Source of the DNA: Janibacter cremeus
Lineage (GTDB): Bacteria > Actinomycetota > Actinomycetes > Actinomycetales > Dermatophilaceae
Assembly (NCBI RefSeq): GCF_029395675.1
Contig: NZ_CP115184.1
Span: 806,001 to 870,000, forward strand
DNA length: 64,000 nucleotides
Direction: 5' to 3'
The notes beneath the pieces were generated by a model, which saw only the letters and a list, made by a program, of their open reading frames with translations, was not told the origin of the DNA and made no database searches. This document shows positions 1-9,034 of this stretch, piece by piece. Position numbers and translations under genes: made by a program. Position 1 is the stretch's first letter, and each line of letters starts with the position of its first letter.

Positions 1-688
1 CGGTGGCGGGGGAGCGGGCCTGATCGCGACCCGCGAGGGAGACCTCGACGGCCTCGCGGCCACCCGCGAGCGCTTCGCGGGGGTCGAGATCGTCGCTGCG
101 ACGGACGTCGCCTCCCCGCTGCTCGGTCTCAAGGGCGCCAGCGCCGTCTTCGCCGAGCGCAAGGGTGCCACGCCCGAGCAGTCGCAGCTCCTCGAGGCCG
201 CCCTGGGCCACTTCGTCGACCAGGTCCGCCGGGTGCTGCCCGCGGGAGCGGACCTGCTCACGGGGCAGGAGCGCCGACTCGACCGCGAGCCGGGCGCGGG
301 TGCCGCCGGCGGCGTCGGGTACGGGCTGATGCTCCTTGGCGCCCACCGCACGAGCGGCGTCGAGACCGTCCTCGACGCCGTGGGCCTGGCTCCCCTCCTC
401 GCGGCTGCCGACGTCGTCATCACCGGGGAGGGCTGCCTGGACCACCAGAGCATGGTGGACACGGTCGTCGCCGGTGTCGCCGATCTCGCCGCGACCCACG
501 CCACGCCTGTCGTGGTCCTGGCGGGGCGGGTGCTCATCGGCCGGCGCGAGGCCATGTCCCTGGGCCTGAGCGGCAGCTACGCCGTGGCCGAGCGGTACGA
601 GGACCTCGAGCGGTCGATGGCCGACCCGGTCGGGACCCTCCGCGGGCGCGCGGCACGGGTCGCCGCGACCTGGTCACCCCGCCGTTGA
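1..688 (+). CDS. Glycerate kinase, C-terminal part (5' end outside window)
   Basis: The reading frame is open from base 2 to the TGA at 686-688, and the N-terminus lies before the window. The 228 visible residues match the C-terminal half of the GlxK/GarK-type glycerate kinase family, which phosphorylates glycerate with ATP. Family features visible are a GGGAG stretch at the very start, LLGLKGASAVFAERKGAT, the glycine-rich GAGAAGGVGYGL and VITGEGCLDHQS. The next gene rightwards is the Fe-S carrier gene, the same neighbour pair as Rv2205c-Rv2204c in M. tuberculosis (from memory). The family call is secure; the exact substrate is inferred from the family. Confidence 0.88.
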   Translation, partial: GGGGAGLIATREGDLDGLAATRERFAGVEIVAATDVASPLLGLKGASAVFAERKGATPEQSQLLEAALGHFVDQVRRVLPAGADLLTGQERRLDREPGAGAAGGVGYGLMLLGAHRTSGVETVLDAVGLAPLLAAADVVITGEGCLDHQSMVDTVVAGVADLAATHATPVVVLAGRVLIGRREAMSLGLSGSYAVAERYEDLERSMADPVGTLRGRAARVAATWSPRR

Positions 689-711
689 CACCCACACATC
701 TGGCGTATGGT
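685..711 (+). promoter_or_regulatory. Probable sigma70-type promoter of the Fe-S carrier gene
   Basis: A perfect -35 TTGACA at 685-690 overlaps the stop codon of the glycerate kinase gene. A TATGGT hexamer follows at 706-711. The 15-nt spacer is short. If used, it gives a leader of roughly 85 nt before the ATG at 804, which would contain the hairpin at 756-773. Motif-based only. Confidence 0.45.
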
Positions 712-755
712 GGGCCCACGGGAACATCCGGCGCCACCGTCGTGTTTGCCCCGTT

Positions 756-773
756 GTGGCGGGACTCCGCCAC
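756..773 (+). promoter_or_regulatory. Small hairpin in the leader of the Fe-S carrier gene
   Basis: A perfect 7-bp stem, GTGGCGG (756-762) with CCGCCAC (767-773), closes a GACT tetraloop. It lies 30 nt before the start codon at 804, between the predicted promoter and the ribosome site. It could be a weak attenuator or an mRNA-stability element. Function is unknown. Confidence 0.4.
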
Positions 774-803
774 TGCCACACCCCCGAGCCACGAGGACAT
801 CGC

Positions 804-1169
804 ATGAGCGTCCAGGACACTTCTTCCGACGTTGCCACCGACAGCCACGAGGTCATCCTCACCGATGTCGCGGCGGGCAAGGTCAAGTCACTGCTCGAGC
901 AGGAGGGCCGTGACGACCTGCGGCTTCGCATCGGCGTCCAGCCCGGCGGCTGCTCCGGCCTGATCTACCAGCTGTACTTCGACGAGCGCTCCCTCGACGG
1001 TGACCTCGTGCGTGACTTCGACGGCGTCTCGGTCGTCGTCGACCGGATGAGCGCCCCGTACCTCACCGGCGCCACGATCGACTTCGCCGACACCATCGAG
1101 AAGCAGGGCTTCACCATCGACAACCCCAACGCGGGCAGTTCCTGCGCCTGCGGCGACAGCTTCGGCTGA
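804..1169 (+). CDS. erpA: Iron-sulfur cluster insertion protein, HesB/IscA/ErpA family
   Basis: The 121-residue protein is an A-type carrier that receives Fe-S clusters from the assembly scaffold and passes them to apo-enzymes in the cytoplasm. The three cluster-binding cysteines of the family are visible: one in PGGCSG (about residue 51) and two in the C-terminal SSCACGDSFG. The ATG at 804 gives the usual family length. An in-frame GTG upstream at 756 would place coding sequence over the leader hairpin. The partner M. tuberculosis gene is Rv2204c. The neighbourhood (cytochrome oxidase, Rieske protein) includes likely client proteins. Family certain; the erpA symbol rather than iscA is conventional for actinobacteria. 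Confidence 0.93.
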   Translation: MSVQDTSSDVATDSHEVILTDVAAGKVKSLLEQEGRDDLRLRIGVQPGGCSGLIYQLYFDERSLDGDLVRDFDGVSVVVDRMSAPYLTGATIDFADTIEKQGFTIDNPNAGSSCACGDSFG

Positions 1170-1185
1170 GCCGACTCCGGCGCCC

Positions 1186-1221
1186 GAAGGGCCTCCCCAC
1201 CCACCGGTGAGGAGGCCCTTC
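1186..1221 (+). terminator. Intrinsic terminator after the Fe-S carrier gene
   Basis: A perfect 11-bp inverted repeat has arms GAAGGGCCTCC at 1186-1196 and GGAGGCCCTTC at 1211-1221, with a 14-nt loop. It starts 16 nt after the stop codon. There is no long T tract, which is usual in high-GC actinobacteria. It separates this transcript from the leaderless adenosine kinase gene at 1255. Confidence 0.75.
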
Positions 1222-1254
1222 GCCGTCCCCGGGCACGTCTGTAGGGTTGCGCGC

Positions 1255-2244
1255 GTGCCCATCGCCATCGCCGGATCCATCGCCACCGACCACCTGATGA
1301 CCTTCGCCGGTCGCTTCGCGGACTCCCTGGTCGTCGACCAGCTGGACAAGATCTCCGTGAGCTTCCTCGCCGAGGACCTGGACATCCGGCGCGGGGGAGT
1401 CGCGGCCAACATCGCCTTCGGCATGGCCAACCTCGGACAACGACCGGTGCTCGTCGGTGCCGTCGGCGAGGACTTCGCCGACTACCGCAGCTGGCTGGAG
1501 CGCCACGGTGTCGACTGCGACTCGGTGCGGGTCTCCGAGACCCGGCACACGGCGCGCTTCGTGTGCACGACCGACGAGGACATGGCCCAGATCGCGACCT
1601 TCTACGCCGGAGCGATGAGCGAGGCCCGCGAGATCGAGCTCGCCCCCATCGGCGAGCGCGTCGGCGGCCTCGACCTCGTCCTCGTCGGCCCGGACGACCC
1701 GGACGCCATGCGCCGGCACACGCAGGAGTGCCGCGACCGGGGCATCCCCTTCGTGGCCGACCCGAGCCAGCAGCTGGCCTTCGGTGGCGGCGACCTCATC
1801 CGCGACCTCATCGACGGGGCCGAGTACCTCATCACCAACGAGTACGAGAGCCACCTGACCGCGCAGAAGACGGGCTGGAGCCAGGACGAGATCAACTCCC
1901 GGGTCGGCTACCGCGTGACCACGCTGGGCAAGGACGGGGCGCGCATCACCGGTCGTGACCTCGAGGAGCCGATCCACGTCGGGGCCGCGCGCGAGGTGAC
2001 CAGGGCCGACCCCACCGGTGTGGGCGACGCCTTCCGCGCCGGCTTCCTCACCGGTGTCGCCGAGGGCCTGCCCCTGCGCGAGTCCGCGGAGCTGGGCTCG
2101 ATGCTCGCCACCTACGTCATCGAGACGGTGGGCACCCAGGAGTACGAGCTGGGCACCGCCCGCTTCCTCGAGCGACTCACCGAGGCCTACGGCGCCGAGA
2201 GCGCCGAGCTGATCGCCGGCCACATCCGCTGCCGGCGTCCCTGA
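1255..2244 (+). CDS. adoK: Adenosine kinase, PfkB/ribokinase family
   Basis: The 329-residue protein phosphorylates adenosine to AMP in purine salvage. It matches M. tuberculosis AdoK (Rv2202c) along its length as I recall it: AGSIATDHLM at the N-terminus, the sugar-binding RGGVAANIAFGMANLG, the long shared stretch around CTTDEDMAQIA and FYAGAMSEAREIE, ADPSQQLA, and the catalytic DPTGVGDAFRAGF near residue 250 with the base Asp in GVGD. The GTG at 1255 is chosen because TAGGGT at 1242-1247 ends 7 nt before it, typical of a leaderless start, and the preceding terminator occupies 1186-1221. Upstream in-frame codons would read through that terminator. It probably forms a transcript with aat, 19 nt downstream. 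Confidence 0.93.
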   Translation: MPIAIAGSIATDHLMTFAGRFADSLVVDQLDKISVSFLAEDLDIRRGGVAANIAFGMANLGQRPVLVGAVGEDFADYRSWLERHGVDCDSVRVSETRHTARFVCTTDEDMAQIATFYAGAMSEAREIELAPIGERVGGLDLVLVGPDDPDAMRRHTQECRDRGIPFVADPSQQLAFGGGDLIRDLIDGAEYLITNEYESHLTAQKTGWSQDEINSRVGYRVTTLGKDGARITGRDLEEPIHVGAAREVTRADPTGVGDAFRAGFLTGVAEGLPLRESAELGSMLATYVIETVGTQEYELGTARFLERLTEAYGAESAELIAGHIRCRRP

Positions 2245-2263
2245 CGGGAGGGCCGCGACCGGG

Positions 2264-3001
2264 ATGAGCACCCCCTTCCCACCGATCGAGCCCCCCGGCG
2301 GGTCCGCTCTGTGGGCGAACTACCTGCGCGCCGGGATCGAGGCCGCGGACGCCAACCCCGGCGACGTCGGGGAGGTCGTGGGTGTCGGCGGACGGCTGGA
2401 CCCGCTCTCCGTGCTCACCGCCTACCGCCTCGGCGTCTTCCCCATGGGCCTGGGCGAAGGGGGTGGCCCGCCGATGGGGTGGTGGTGCCCCCGGTGGCGG
2501 GGCGTCCTCGTGCCCGGCCGGGCGCACGTCTCCCGGTCATTGCGGCGGTCCTTGCCCCGCTTCACCGTGACGGTCGACGAGTCCTTCCGCGAGGTCGTCG
2601 CCGCCTGCGCCGACCCGGCGCGGGAGGGCGCGTGGATCAGCGACGCCGTGGCCGAGGTCTACGGGGAGCTGCACGAGCTCGGCTGGGCCCACAGCATCGA
2701 GGTGCGCGACGACGCCGGCGTGCTCGTCGGCGGTCTCTACGGCGTCGCCGTGGGTGGCCTCTTCGCCGGGGAGTCGATGTTCCACCACGCCACGGATGCC
2801 TCCAAGGCCGCCCTGGTCCACCTCGACCGGCTCGTCGCCGCCGACGGCGACGAGCGCCGGATCATCGACGTGCAGTGGCGCACCACGCACCTGGCGACCC
2901 TGGGGATCGAGGAGATCCACCGCCGCGAGTACCTGGCCCGGCTGTCGGTGGCGCTGCAGGCGCCTGCGATCGACTTCGGCGCCCACCTCACAGATCGGTG
3001 A
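2264..3001 (+). CDS. aat: Leucyl/phenylalanyl-tRNA--protein transferase
   Basis: The 245-residue enzyme of the N-end rule pathway transfers Leu or Phe from charged tRNA to the N-terminal Arg or Lys of proteins, marking them for ClpS/ClpAP-type degradation. Signature segments are AYRLGVFPMG, MGWWCPRWRGVL, GAWISDAVAEVYGELHELG, the GGLYGVAVGGLFAGESMFHH block, and DVQWRTTHLATLGIEEIHRREYL near the C-terminus. The ATG lies 19 nt after adoK, so the two genes are likely cotranscribed. The 3' end overlaps the convergent NifS-like gene by 14 nt (2988-3001), leaving no room for a separate terminator. Confidence 0.95.
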   Translation: MSTPFPPIEPPGGSALWANYLRAGIEAADANPGDVGEVVGVGGRLDPLSVLTAYRLGVFPMGLGEGGGPPMGWWCPRWRGVLVPGRAHVSRSLRRSLPRFTVTVDESFREVVAACADPAREGAWISDAVAEVYGELHELGWAHSIEVRDDAGVLVGGLYGVAVGGLFAGESMFHHATDASKAALVHLDRLVAADGDERRIIDVQWRTTHLATLGIEEIHRREYLARLSVALQAPAIDFGAHLTDR

Positions 3002-4181
3002 TCCCGAGCCGTGCACGAGCGCTGCGCACGACCTCCGGGAGCACGGCGCAGAGCCGCTCGACGTCGTCGGCCCGGTCGGGGGAGACGGCCGCGAGGGGGA
3101 GGATGATGCGCACGTTCCCCTGCGTCAGGGCGCCCATCGCCGCGAGCACGTGGCTGGGTTCCAACGTGTCGGAGGTGCACGCGGAGCCCGAGGCGACGGC
3201 CAGCCCGTGCCGGGCGAGCTCGTCGACGATGGTGTCGCCGTCGACGTAGAGCACGGAGAAGGTGCACACGTGCGGCAGCCGGTCCCGCGGGTCGCCGACG
3301 ACGTCCACGGCCGCCACGGCACCGGCCGCGGACCGGACCCGGTCGATCAGCTCGCTGGCCCGTCGTGACTCCTCGCCGTCGTCGGTGGTGACCTGCTGCC
3401 AGGCCTCGGCCGCCGCGAGGGCCGTGGGGACGGCGACGGGATCGAGGGCGAAGCCGCCCTCGTGGGGGCTCGGTGGGTCGTGGGGCGAGAAGCGGGTGCC
3501 CGTGCGCACGACGAGCACTCCCAGCCGGGGTCCACCCCAGGAGACGGCGTCCGCCACGAGCACGTCGAAGTCCTGCGGTACCGGGTCGCGCCCCACCGAC
3601 GCACGGGCGTCGACGAGGAGGGGGACGCCGTGCGCGGCCGCGACGGACCGGGCCGCAGCGAGGGGCTGTCGGGTCCCGACCTCCTGGTTGGCGGCCTGCA
3701 GGACGGCGAAGGGGGTCTCCTCGGTGATCGCGGCGCGCCACGCCGGCAGGTCGAGCGCCCCGGTGGGGGAGACGGCGACCTCGACCGCCTCCGCGGCACC
3801 CGCACGCAGCCACCGCAGGAGGCCCGAGTGCTCCACGGAGGAGGTCACGGGCGGCCCGGTGCGGCGTCGCCGCCCCCTGGCGAGGCCTTCGAGCGCCGTG
3901 CGGGCCGCCTGGTCCCCACTGGCGTGCAGGGTGACCTCGTCCGGCCGGACCCCGAGGCCCTCTGCGAGGACCGCCCGTGCTCGGTCGAGCAGGGCCCGGC
4001 TGCGACGGCCCGCCGCGTGTCGCGAGGTGGGGTCGGCCCACGCCAGGTCGTGGGCCGCGCGCCAGGTCTCGAGGGCCGCCGGGAGGGCCGGTCCGGGGGA
4101 AGCGTCGAGCAGGCCCGGGAGACCCTCTGCGAGAGCCGTTCCACGGGGGTTTGGCGGGGTCGAATCCGTCTCTGGCGCCAC
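2988..4181 (-). CDS. NifS/cysteine desulfurase-like class V aminotransferase fold, without the PLP lysine
   Basis: The 397-residue protein has the class V aminotransferase layout. Visible family residues are the PLP-stacking His in SSVEHSG (H118), Asn in AANQEVGT (N165), the PLP-nitrogen Asp in LLVDARASVG (D191) and the active-site Cys in ASGSACTSDTLEPSHVL (C335). At the place of the Schiff-base motif (H-K-x-x-GPKG in NifS/IscS) it reads A-V-S-W-GGPRLG, with Ser214 at the lysine position. I find no lysine anywhere in the 397 residues, so classical PLP chemistry is not expected. The GTG start at 4181 follows TAACCT by 6 nt, a leaderless arrangement. It may be a degenerate or repurposed cysteine desulfurase. 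The fold is secure; the activity is unknown. Confidence 0.75.
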   Translation of the reverse strand: MAPETDSTPPNPRGTALAEGLPGLLDASPGPALPAALETWRAAHDLAWADPTSRHAAGRRSRALLDRARAVLAEGLGVRPDEVTLHASGDQAARTALEGLARGRRRRTGPPVTSSVEHSGLLRWLRAGAAEAVEVAVSPTGALDLPAWRAAITEETPFAVLQAANQEVGTRQPLAAARSVAAAHGVPLLVDARASVGRDPVPQDFDVLVADAVSWGGPRLGVLVVRTGTRFSPHDPPSPHEGGFALDPVAVPTALAAAEAWQQVTTDDGEESRRASELIDRVRSAAGAVAAVDVVGDPRDRLPHVCTFSVLYVDGDTIVDELARHGLAVASGSACTSDTLEPSHVLAAMGALTQGNVRIILPLAAVSPDRADDVERLCAVLPEVVRSARARLGITDL

Positions 4182-4277
4182 GCCTGCAGGTTACTGCCAC
4201 CCTTCCTCGAAGGGCCCGCACCCCTGCGGTAATGTGTGACCGTCTTCTGAAAACTTCGGACCAGTAGTAGGTGCCTC

Positions 4278-5186
4278 TTGCCTGTGTCTTCGAGCACAAC
4301 GTCCCGGCGTGTACGTCGCGGGATCGGTGCGATCGGACTCGTCGCCGCCGTGTCGGCCCTTTCGGCCTGTAGCGCGGTCGGTGTCAACACCGATCTCAAG
4401 AACGGCTACCTGCCCGAGGGGGTCACCGAGGAGTCCGTGCTCGTCGAGAACCTCTGGATCTGGTCGTGGGTCGCGGCGCTCGCCGTCGGCGTGCTCGTGT
4501 GGGGCCTGACCCTGTGGTGCATCGTTGCCTACCGCAGGCGGAAGGACGACGACGGCACCCTGCCGGTCCAGCTGCAGTACAACGTACCTCTGGAGATCCT
4601 CTACACGGTCGTGCCGATGTTCATGGTCGGCGCGCTCTTCTTCTACACCGAGCAGGCGCAGTCGAAGCTCCAGGACACCAGCCAGGAACCCGACGTGACG
4701 ATCAACGTCGTCGGCAAGCAGTGGAGCTGGGACTTCAACTACGTCGACGCGAACGTCCACACGGCCGGTGACATGGCCCGGCTGGACGGCAAGTCCGGCC
4801 ACGAGGAGAAGCTGCCGACCCTGTACCTGCCGAGGGGCGAGCGGGTCGAGTTCGTCCTCACCTCGCGTGACGTCATCCACTCCTTCTGGGTCCCGGCCTT
4901 CCTCGAGAAGATGGACGTCAACCCGGGCATCGTCAACCGCTTCCAGGTGGTGCCGTCGCAGACGGGCACCTTCCAGGGCAAGTGCGCCGAGCTGTGCGGT
5001 GCCTACCACTCGCAGATGCTCTTCAACGTCAAGATCGTCGAGCCGGCTGAGTACGAGGCGCACATGCAAGAGCTGCGGGACAAGGGCCAGACGGGCCTCC
5101 TGGACAACGACCTCAACCGCGAGGGCATCAACCAGCGGGATCGTGACCTTCTTCCCGAGCCCGCCGATGACGAGGAGACGAACTGA
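4278..5186 (+). CDS. ctaC: Cytochrome c oxidase subunit II
   Basis: The 302-residue subunit II of the aa3 oxidase carries the dinuclear CuA site that takes electrons from the di-haem cytochrome c1. A lipoprotein-type signal ends in LSACSA (Cys about residue 31). Two membrane helices follow (about residues 55-85 and 101-120), then the cupredoxin domain with [14 protein letters not shown] and the CuA motif [17 protein letters not shown] at 4278 gives a normal signal peptide; the GTG at 4284 is an alternative. The stop codon overlaps the ctaD ATG by one base. It matches Rv2200c and heads the ctaC-ctaD-ctaF operon. No obvious ribosome site was seen. Confidence 0.95.
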   Translation: MPVSSSTTSRRVRRGIGAIGLVAAVSALSACSAVGVNTDLKNGYLPEGVTEESVLVENLWIWSWVAALAVGVLVWGLTLWCIVAYRRRKDDDGTLPVQLQYNVPLEILYTVVPMFMVGALFFYTEQAQSKLQDTSQEPDVTINVVGKQWSWDFNYVDANVHTAGDMARLDGKSGHEEKLPTLYLPRGERVEFVLTSRDVIHSFWVPAFLEKMDVNPGIVNRFQVVPSQTGTFQGKCAELCGAYHSQMLFNVKIVEPAEYEAHMQELRDKGQTGLLDNDLNREGINQRDRDLLPEPADDEETN

Positions 5187-6910
5187 TGTCGACGATCTCA
5201 GGAGCACTGAGCCGGAACACGAGCGAGTCGGAGGTCGCCGAGAAGACCATCGCCCGTCGTGAGCGGGCGGGGAGCCAGTTCTTCCGCATCATCACCTCCA
5301 CCGACCACAAGGTCATCGGCAACCTCTACATGGCGACCAGCTTCCTGTGGTTCCTGCTCGGTGGCGTGATGGCCCTGGTCATCCGGCTCGAGTTGTGGGC
5401 CCCCGGGCTGCAGGTGGTGGACAACCCCGAGCAGTTCAACGAGATGTTCACCATGCACGGCACGATCATGCTGCTGCTGTTCGCGACGCCGGCCTTCGCC
5501 GGGTTCGCCAACGCGCTCATGCCGCTGCAGATCGGGGCACCGGACGTCTCTTTCCCCCGGCTGAACATGTTCGCCTACTGGCTCTACCTCTTCGGTGGCC
5601 TGATCGCGGGTGCTGGTCTGATCACGCCGGGAGGTGCGGCGGCCTTCGGCTGGACCGCCTACGCGCCGCTGTCCGACCCCACGTACAGTCCCGGCGTCGG
5701 GGGCGACCTGTGGGTCTGGGGCCTCAGTCTCGCCGGGTTCGGCACGATCCTCGGCGCGGTCAACTTCATCACCACGATCCTCTGCATGCGTGCGCCCGGT
5801 ATGACGATGTTCCGGATGCCGCTCTTCACCTGGACCGTCCTGGTCACCTCGGTCATGGTCCTGATGGCCTTTCCCATCTTGGCGGCCGCGCTCATCGGGC
5901 TCGGCGTGGACCGGGAGTTCGGCGGGCAGATCTTCGCCCCCGAGAGCGGTGGGGCCCTGCTGTGGCAGCACCTTTTCTGGTTCTTCGGACATCCTGAGGT
6001 CTACATCCTCGCGCTGCCGTTCTTCGGCGTGATCTCCGAGATCGTTCCGGTATTCGCCCGCAAGCCGCTCTTCGGCTACAAGACCATGGTCTTCGCGACG
6101 ATCGCCATCGCGGGTCTGTCGGTCTCGGTGTGGGCCCACCACATGTACGGCACCGGCCAGGTCTTCCTGCCCTTCTTCGCCGTCATGACGATGGCGATCT
6201 CGGTCCCGACGGGGCTGAAGATCTTCAACTGGATCGGCACCATGTGGGGCGGCAAGCTCGTCTTCAGCACGCCGATGGTCTGGGCGCTGGGCTTCCTGGT
6301 CACCTTCCTCTTCGGTGGTCTCACCGGTGTCATCATGGCCAGCCCGGCGTTGGACTTCCACATCACCGACACCTACTTCATCGTCGCCCACTTCCACTAC
6401 GTCCTCTTCGGCACGGTCGTCTTCTCCTTCTTCGGCGGTATGTACTTCTGGTGGCCGAAGTGGACGGGCAAGATGCTCGACGAGTTCCTGGGCAAGGTGC
6501 ACTTCTGGCTGCTCTTCGTCGGCTTCCACCTGACCTTCCTCATCCAGCACTGGCTGGGCGTCCAAGGCATGCCGCGCCGCTACGCGGACTACATGCCGGA
6601 GGACAACTTCCAGCTGGCCAACCAGATCTCCACGGTCGGTTCGTTCCTCCTGGCAGTGAGCTTCCTGCCCTTCTTCTACAACGTGTGGAAGACGCACACG
6701 AGAGCGCCGATGGTCGAGGTCGATGACCCGTGGGGTTACGGCGGCAGCCTCGAGTGGGCCACCTCCTGCCCGCCGCCGCGGCACAACTTCATGTCGATCC
6801 CGCCGATCCGCTCCGAGCGTCCGGCCTTCGACATGAACCACCCCGAGTACGCACCCAAGGCGCTGCAGGCCCGAGCCGCCGTCACCGACAAGGAAGAGGT
6901 CACCCGATGA
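5186..6910 (+). CDS. ctaD: Cytochrome c oxidase subunit I
   Basis: The 574-residue catalytic subunit of the aa3-type oxidase reduces O2 to water at the haem a3-CuB centre and pumps protons. Visible elements are the low-spin haem ligand region [10 protein letters not shown], the CuB/Tyr segment [17 protein letters not shown], the two histidines of [10 protein letters not shown], the K-channel region and the haem ligands in [11 protein letters not shown]. About twelve membrane helices are expected for the family. The ATG sits in an ATGA-like junction with ctaC (TGATG). In M. tuberculosis ctaD lies elsewhere, whereas here it is operonic with ctaC and ctaF. Confidence 0.97.
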   Translation: MSTISGALSRNTSESEVAEKTIARRERAGSQFFRIITSTDHKVIGNLYMATSFLWFLLGGVMALVIRLELWAPGLQVVDNPEQFNEMFTMHGTIMLLLFATPAFAGFANALMPLQIGAPDVSFPRLNMFAYWLYLFGGLIAGAGLITPGGAAAFGWTAYAPLSDPTYSPGVGGDLWVWGLSLAGFGTILGAVNFITTILCMRAPGMTMFRMPLFTWTVLVTSVMVLMAFPILAAALIGLGVDREFGGQIFAPESGGALLWQHLFWFFGHPEVYILALPFFGVISEIVPVFARKPLFGYKTMVFATIAIAGLSVSVWAHHMYGTGQVFLPFFAVMTMAISVPTGLKIFNWIGTMWGGKLVFSTPMVWALGFLVTFLFGGLTGVIMASPALDFHITDTYFIVAHFHYVLFGTVVFSFFGGMYFWWPKWTGKMLDEFLGKVHFWLLFVGFHLTFLIQHWLGVQGMPRRYADYMPEDNFQLANQISTVGSFLLAVSFLPFFYNVWKTHTRAPMVEVDDPWGYGGSLEWATSCPPPRHNFMSIPPIRSERPAFDMNHPEYAPKALQARAAVTDKEEVTR

Positions 6911-7308
6911 AGGTCGAGATCGTGTTCTTCGCCGGGATCGGCTCCTTCTTCGTCGCGATCGGCCTGCTCTACGGCTTCTGGACCGGTTGGGTCGAGCCGG
7001 TGGGCTGGGTCGCGCTGCACCTCTGCGGCGCACTGGGCTTCATGATCGCCTTCTTCCTCTGGGCGGTCGGCCGCAAGCTGCCGGCCCGTCCCGAGGACAA
7101 CCCGCAAGGCGAGATCAACGAGCAGGAGGGTGCTTATGGCGCCTTCGCCCCGTACTCTTGGTGGCCGCTGTGGCTGTCCCTGGCCGGTGCGCTCGTCTTC
7201 CTCGGGGTCGCGGTCGCCTACTGGATGGCCGCGCTCGGGTTGATCATGGGTGTGTGGGCCGTCCTCGGGTGGACCTTCGAGTACTACAAGGGCGAGTTCG
7301 CGCACTGA
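6907..7308 (+). CDS. ctaF: Cytochrome c oxidase subunit IV (actinobacterial type)
   Basis: The 133-residue protein has four predicted membrane helices (about residues 4-27, 32-53, 80-100 and 104-122). It carries the [23 protein letters not shown] segment that is characteristic of the actinobacterial subunit IV (Rv2199c). It is an accessory subunit of the aa3 oxidase within the bcc-aa3 supercomplex. The ATG at 6907 overlaps the ctaD stop (ATGA), giving translational coupling. The first gene of the next transcript starts 133 nt downstream beyond a hairpin. Confidence 0.94.
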   Translation: MKVEIVFFAGIGSFFVAIGLLYGFWTGWVEPVGWVALHLCGALGFMIAFFLWAVGRKLPARPEDNPQGEINEQEGAYGAFAPYSWWPLWLSLAGALVFLGVAVAYWMAALGLIMGVWAVLGWTFEYYKGEFAH

Positions 7309-7325
7309 CCAAGCGCGTACACTGT

Positions 7326-7369
7326 GCCGAGGGGCCTGCAGACTTCGATGAGGTCGCGGGCCCTTCGGC
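7326..7369 (+). terminator. Terminator after ctaC-ctaD-ctaF
   Basis: A 14-bp stem has arms GCCGAGGGGCCTGC at 7326-7339 and GCGGGCCCTTCGGC at 7356-7369, with one G-U pair and one mismatch. It starts 17 nt after the ctaF stop. The sequence after it, ATCTTG, is only weakly T-rich. Confidence 0.65.
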
Positions 7370-7441
7370 ATCTTGTCCGGGTGCGTCATCGCCGCAGTGC
7401 GGGATGGCGCATCACGCGTTCCCACGGGGGTAAGCGAATTG

Positions 7442-8635
7442 GTGAAGGGACCACGAACGGCCACGGTCCTGGGTCTGCTCATGTCACTCGTCCTGGCCGG
7501 CTGCGTCGGCGACCCGAGCCCGACTGACCCCTCGTCGTCCCGGTCCGCTTCGTCATCGACGTCGACCGCGCGGCCCGAGGCCCGGATCACGGTCGACCCT
7601 GTTGAGGGCGCGACCGAGGTGATGCCGGACGAGACGATCACCGTGCAGGTCGAGCGCGGAGACCTCGGCGACGTCACCGTCGTCGGGGCCGGGGGCGACG
7701 AGATCGAGGGACGGACGCAGGGGCAGACGTGGACGTCCAGCACCCGGATGAAGCCCTCGACCGAGTACACAGTCGCGACGACCGCGCAGGGCGCCGAGGG
7801 CGGGACCATCACGGAGACGAGCACCTTCACCACGCACGAGCCGGCGGTGACTGCCACCTACGGGATCGTCTACGACGGGTGGACCGTCGGCGTGGGCATG
7901 CCGGTGAGCATCCAGTTCGACTCCGCCGTGACCGACGAGAAGTACCGCCGGGCCATCGAGCGGGCCGTGTCGGTCGAGACCACACCGAGGACCGAGGGCT
8001 CGTGGGGCTGGCTCGACGACCGGCAACTGATGTGGCGCCCCAAGGACTTCTGGGCGCCGGGGACCACGGTCACGGTCGACGCCCCCATCACCGGGTACCA
8101 GACCGGCGAGGACAAGTGGGTCGCCGAGGACGCCAGCGGCTCGATGACCATCGGTCGGCGCCAGATGGCCACGGTCGACATCGCCGATCACGAGATGACC
8201 GTCTCCCGGGACGGCACGAGGCTGAAGACCTTCCCCGTCAGCAGCGGCAAGCCCGGCAAGGAGACTGAGACCCGGTCGGGGATGAAGGTCGTCATCGGCA
8301 AGCAGCGCGAGATGACGATGGACTCCACGACTGTGGGCATCGAGAAGGACGACAAGGGCTACTACAAGGTCGAGACCGACTTCAACGTGCGGGTGACCTG
8401 GACCGGGGAGTTCGTCCACTCCGCGCCCTGGTCCGTCGGTGCACAGGGGAGCACGAACGTCTCCCACGGGTGCGTGAACATGTCCCCGCAGAACGCGAAG
8501 TGGTTCTACACCAACTCGCTGGTCGGTGATCCGGTGGACTTCACCGGCTCGGATCGCGAGTTCAAGCCCGCCGAGGGGATCGGTGTCTGGCAGTACTCGT
8601 GGGCGCAGTGGCAGCAGCAGAGCGCCCTGACCTGA
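7442..8635 (+). CDS. L,D-transpeptidase lipoprotein (Ldt, YkuD domain)
   Basis: The 397-residue secreted lipoprotein should form 3-3 crosslinks in peptidoglycan, or process them. A lipobox signal, SLVLAGC, ends near residue 20, followed by a Ser/Thr-rich linker. Two Ig-like domains follow (about 50-130 and 135-235), then a YkuD catalytic domain with the motif SHGCVNM: H342, nucleophile C344. The C-terminal aromatic extension, YSWAQWQQQ, resembles that of mycobacterial LdtMt2-type enzymes. GTG at 7442 is chosen because it places the signal peptide correctly; TTG at 7439 is the alternative. An upstream in-frame extension to 7373 would cover the preceding terminator region and is not used. Confidence 0.88.
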   Translation: MKGPRTATVLGLLMSLVLAGCVGDPSPTDPSSSRSASSSTSTARPEARITVDPVEGATEVMPDETITVQVERGDLGDVTVVGAGGDEIEGRTQGQTWTSSTRMKPSTEYTVATTAQGAEGGTITETSTFTTHEPAVTATYGIVYDGWTVGVGMPVSIQFDSAVTDEKYRRAIERAVSVETTPRTEGSWGWLDDRQLMWRPKDFWAPGTTVTVDAPITGYQTGEDKWVAEDASGSMTIGRRQMATVDIADHEMTVSRDGTRLKTFPVSSGKPGKETETRSGMKVVIGKQREMTMDSTTVGIEKDDKGYYKVETDFNVRVTWTGEFVHSAPWSVGAQGSTNVSHGCVNMSPQNAKWFYTNSLVGDPVDFTGSDREFKPAEGIGVWQYSWAQWQQQSALT

Positions 8636-8651
8636 CCACCGGGTGGCGGTA

Positions 8652-9032
8652 TCAGGCCCAGCCGAGGTCGTGGAGACGCTGCTCGTCGATACCGACGTGG
8701 TGAGCGGCCTCGTGGACGATGGTGATGGCGATCTCCTCGCGCAGCTCGTCCAGGTCGGCACACATGCGCGACAGCGGCCCGCGGAAGAGCACGATCCGAT
8801 CCGGTAGCGCACCGGCTGCCCAGCCGCCGTCACGCTCGGTCAGGGGAGTGCCGACGTAGATCCCGAGCAGCTGGGCGTTCTCCTCGGGGGAGAAGTCCGG
8901 GTCGGCGTACTCGGGTCCGGGCTCGTCCTCGACGAAGAAGGCCACGTTGTCGAGCATCTCGAGCAGCTCAGCGGGCACATCGTCGAGTGCGTCACGGACC
9001 GCCGACTCGAAGTCCGCTTCACTGATCTGCAT
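8652..9032 (-). CDS. Small metallopeptidase family protein (minimal zincin)
   Basis: The 126-residue protein belongs to the short zincin family formerly DUF1025, common in actinobacteria. It has an acidic N-terminal half, then VHEAAHHVGIDEQRL, containing the HExxH zinc motif and a downstream acidic residue. The physiological substrate is not known. ATG at 9032 is preceded by GGAGGTG with 7-8 nt spacing. The start lies 2 nt after the stop of the broken MFS gene, so the two were probably one operon. It is convergent with the L,D-transpeptidase gene, 16 nt away. Confidence 0.85.
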   Translation of the reverse strand: MQISEADFESAVRDALDDVPAELLEMLDNVAFFVEDEPGPEYADPDFSPEENAQLLGIYVGTPLTERDGGWAAGALPDRIVLFRGPLSRMCADLDELREEIAITIVHEAAHHVGIDEQRLHDLGWA

Positions 9033-9034
9033 CG

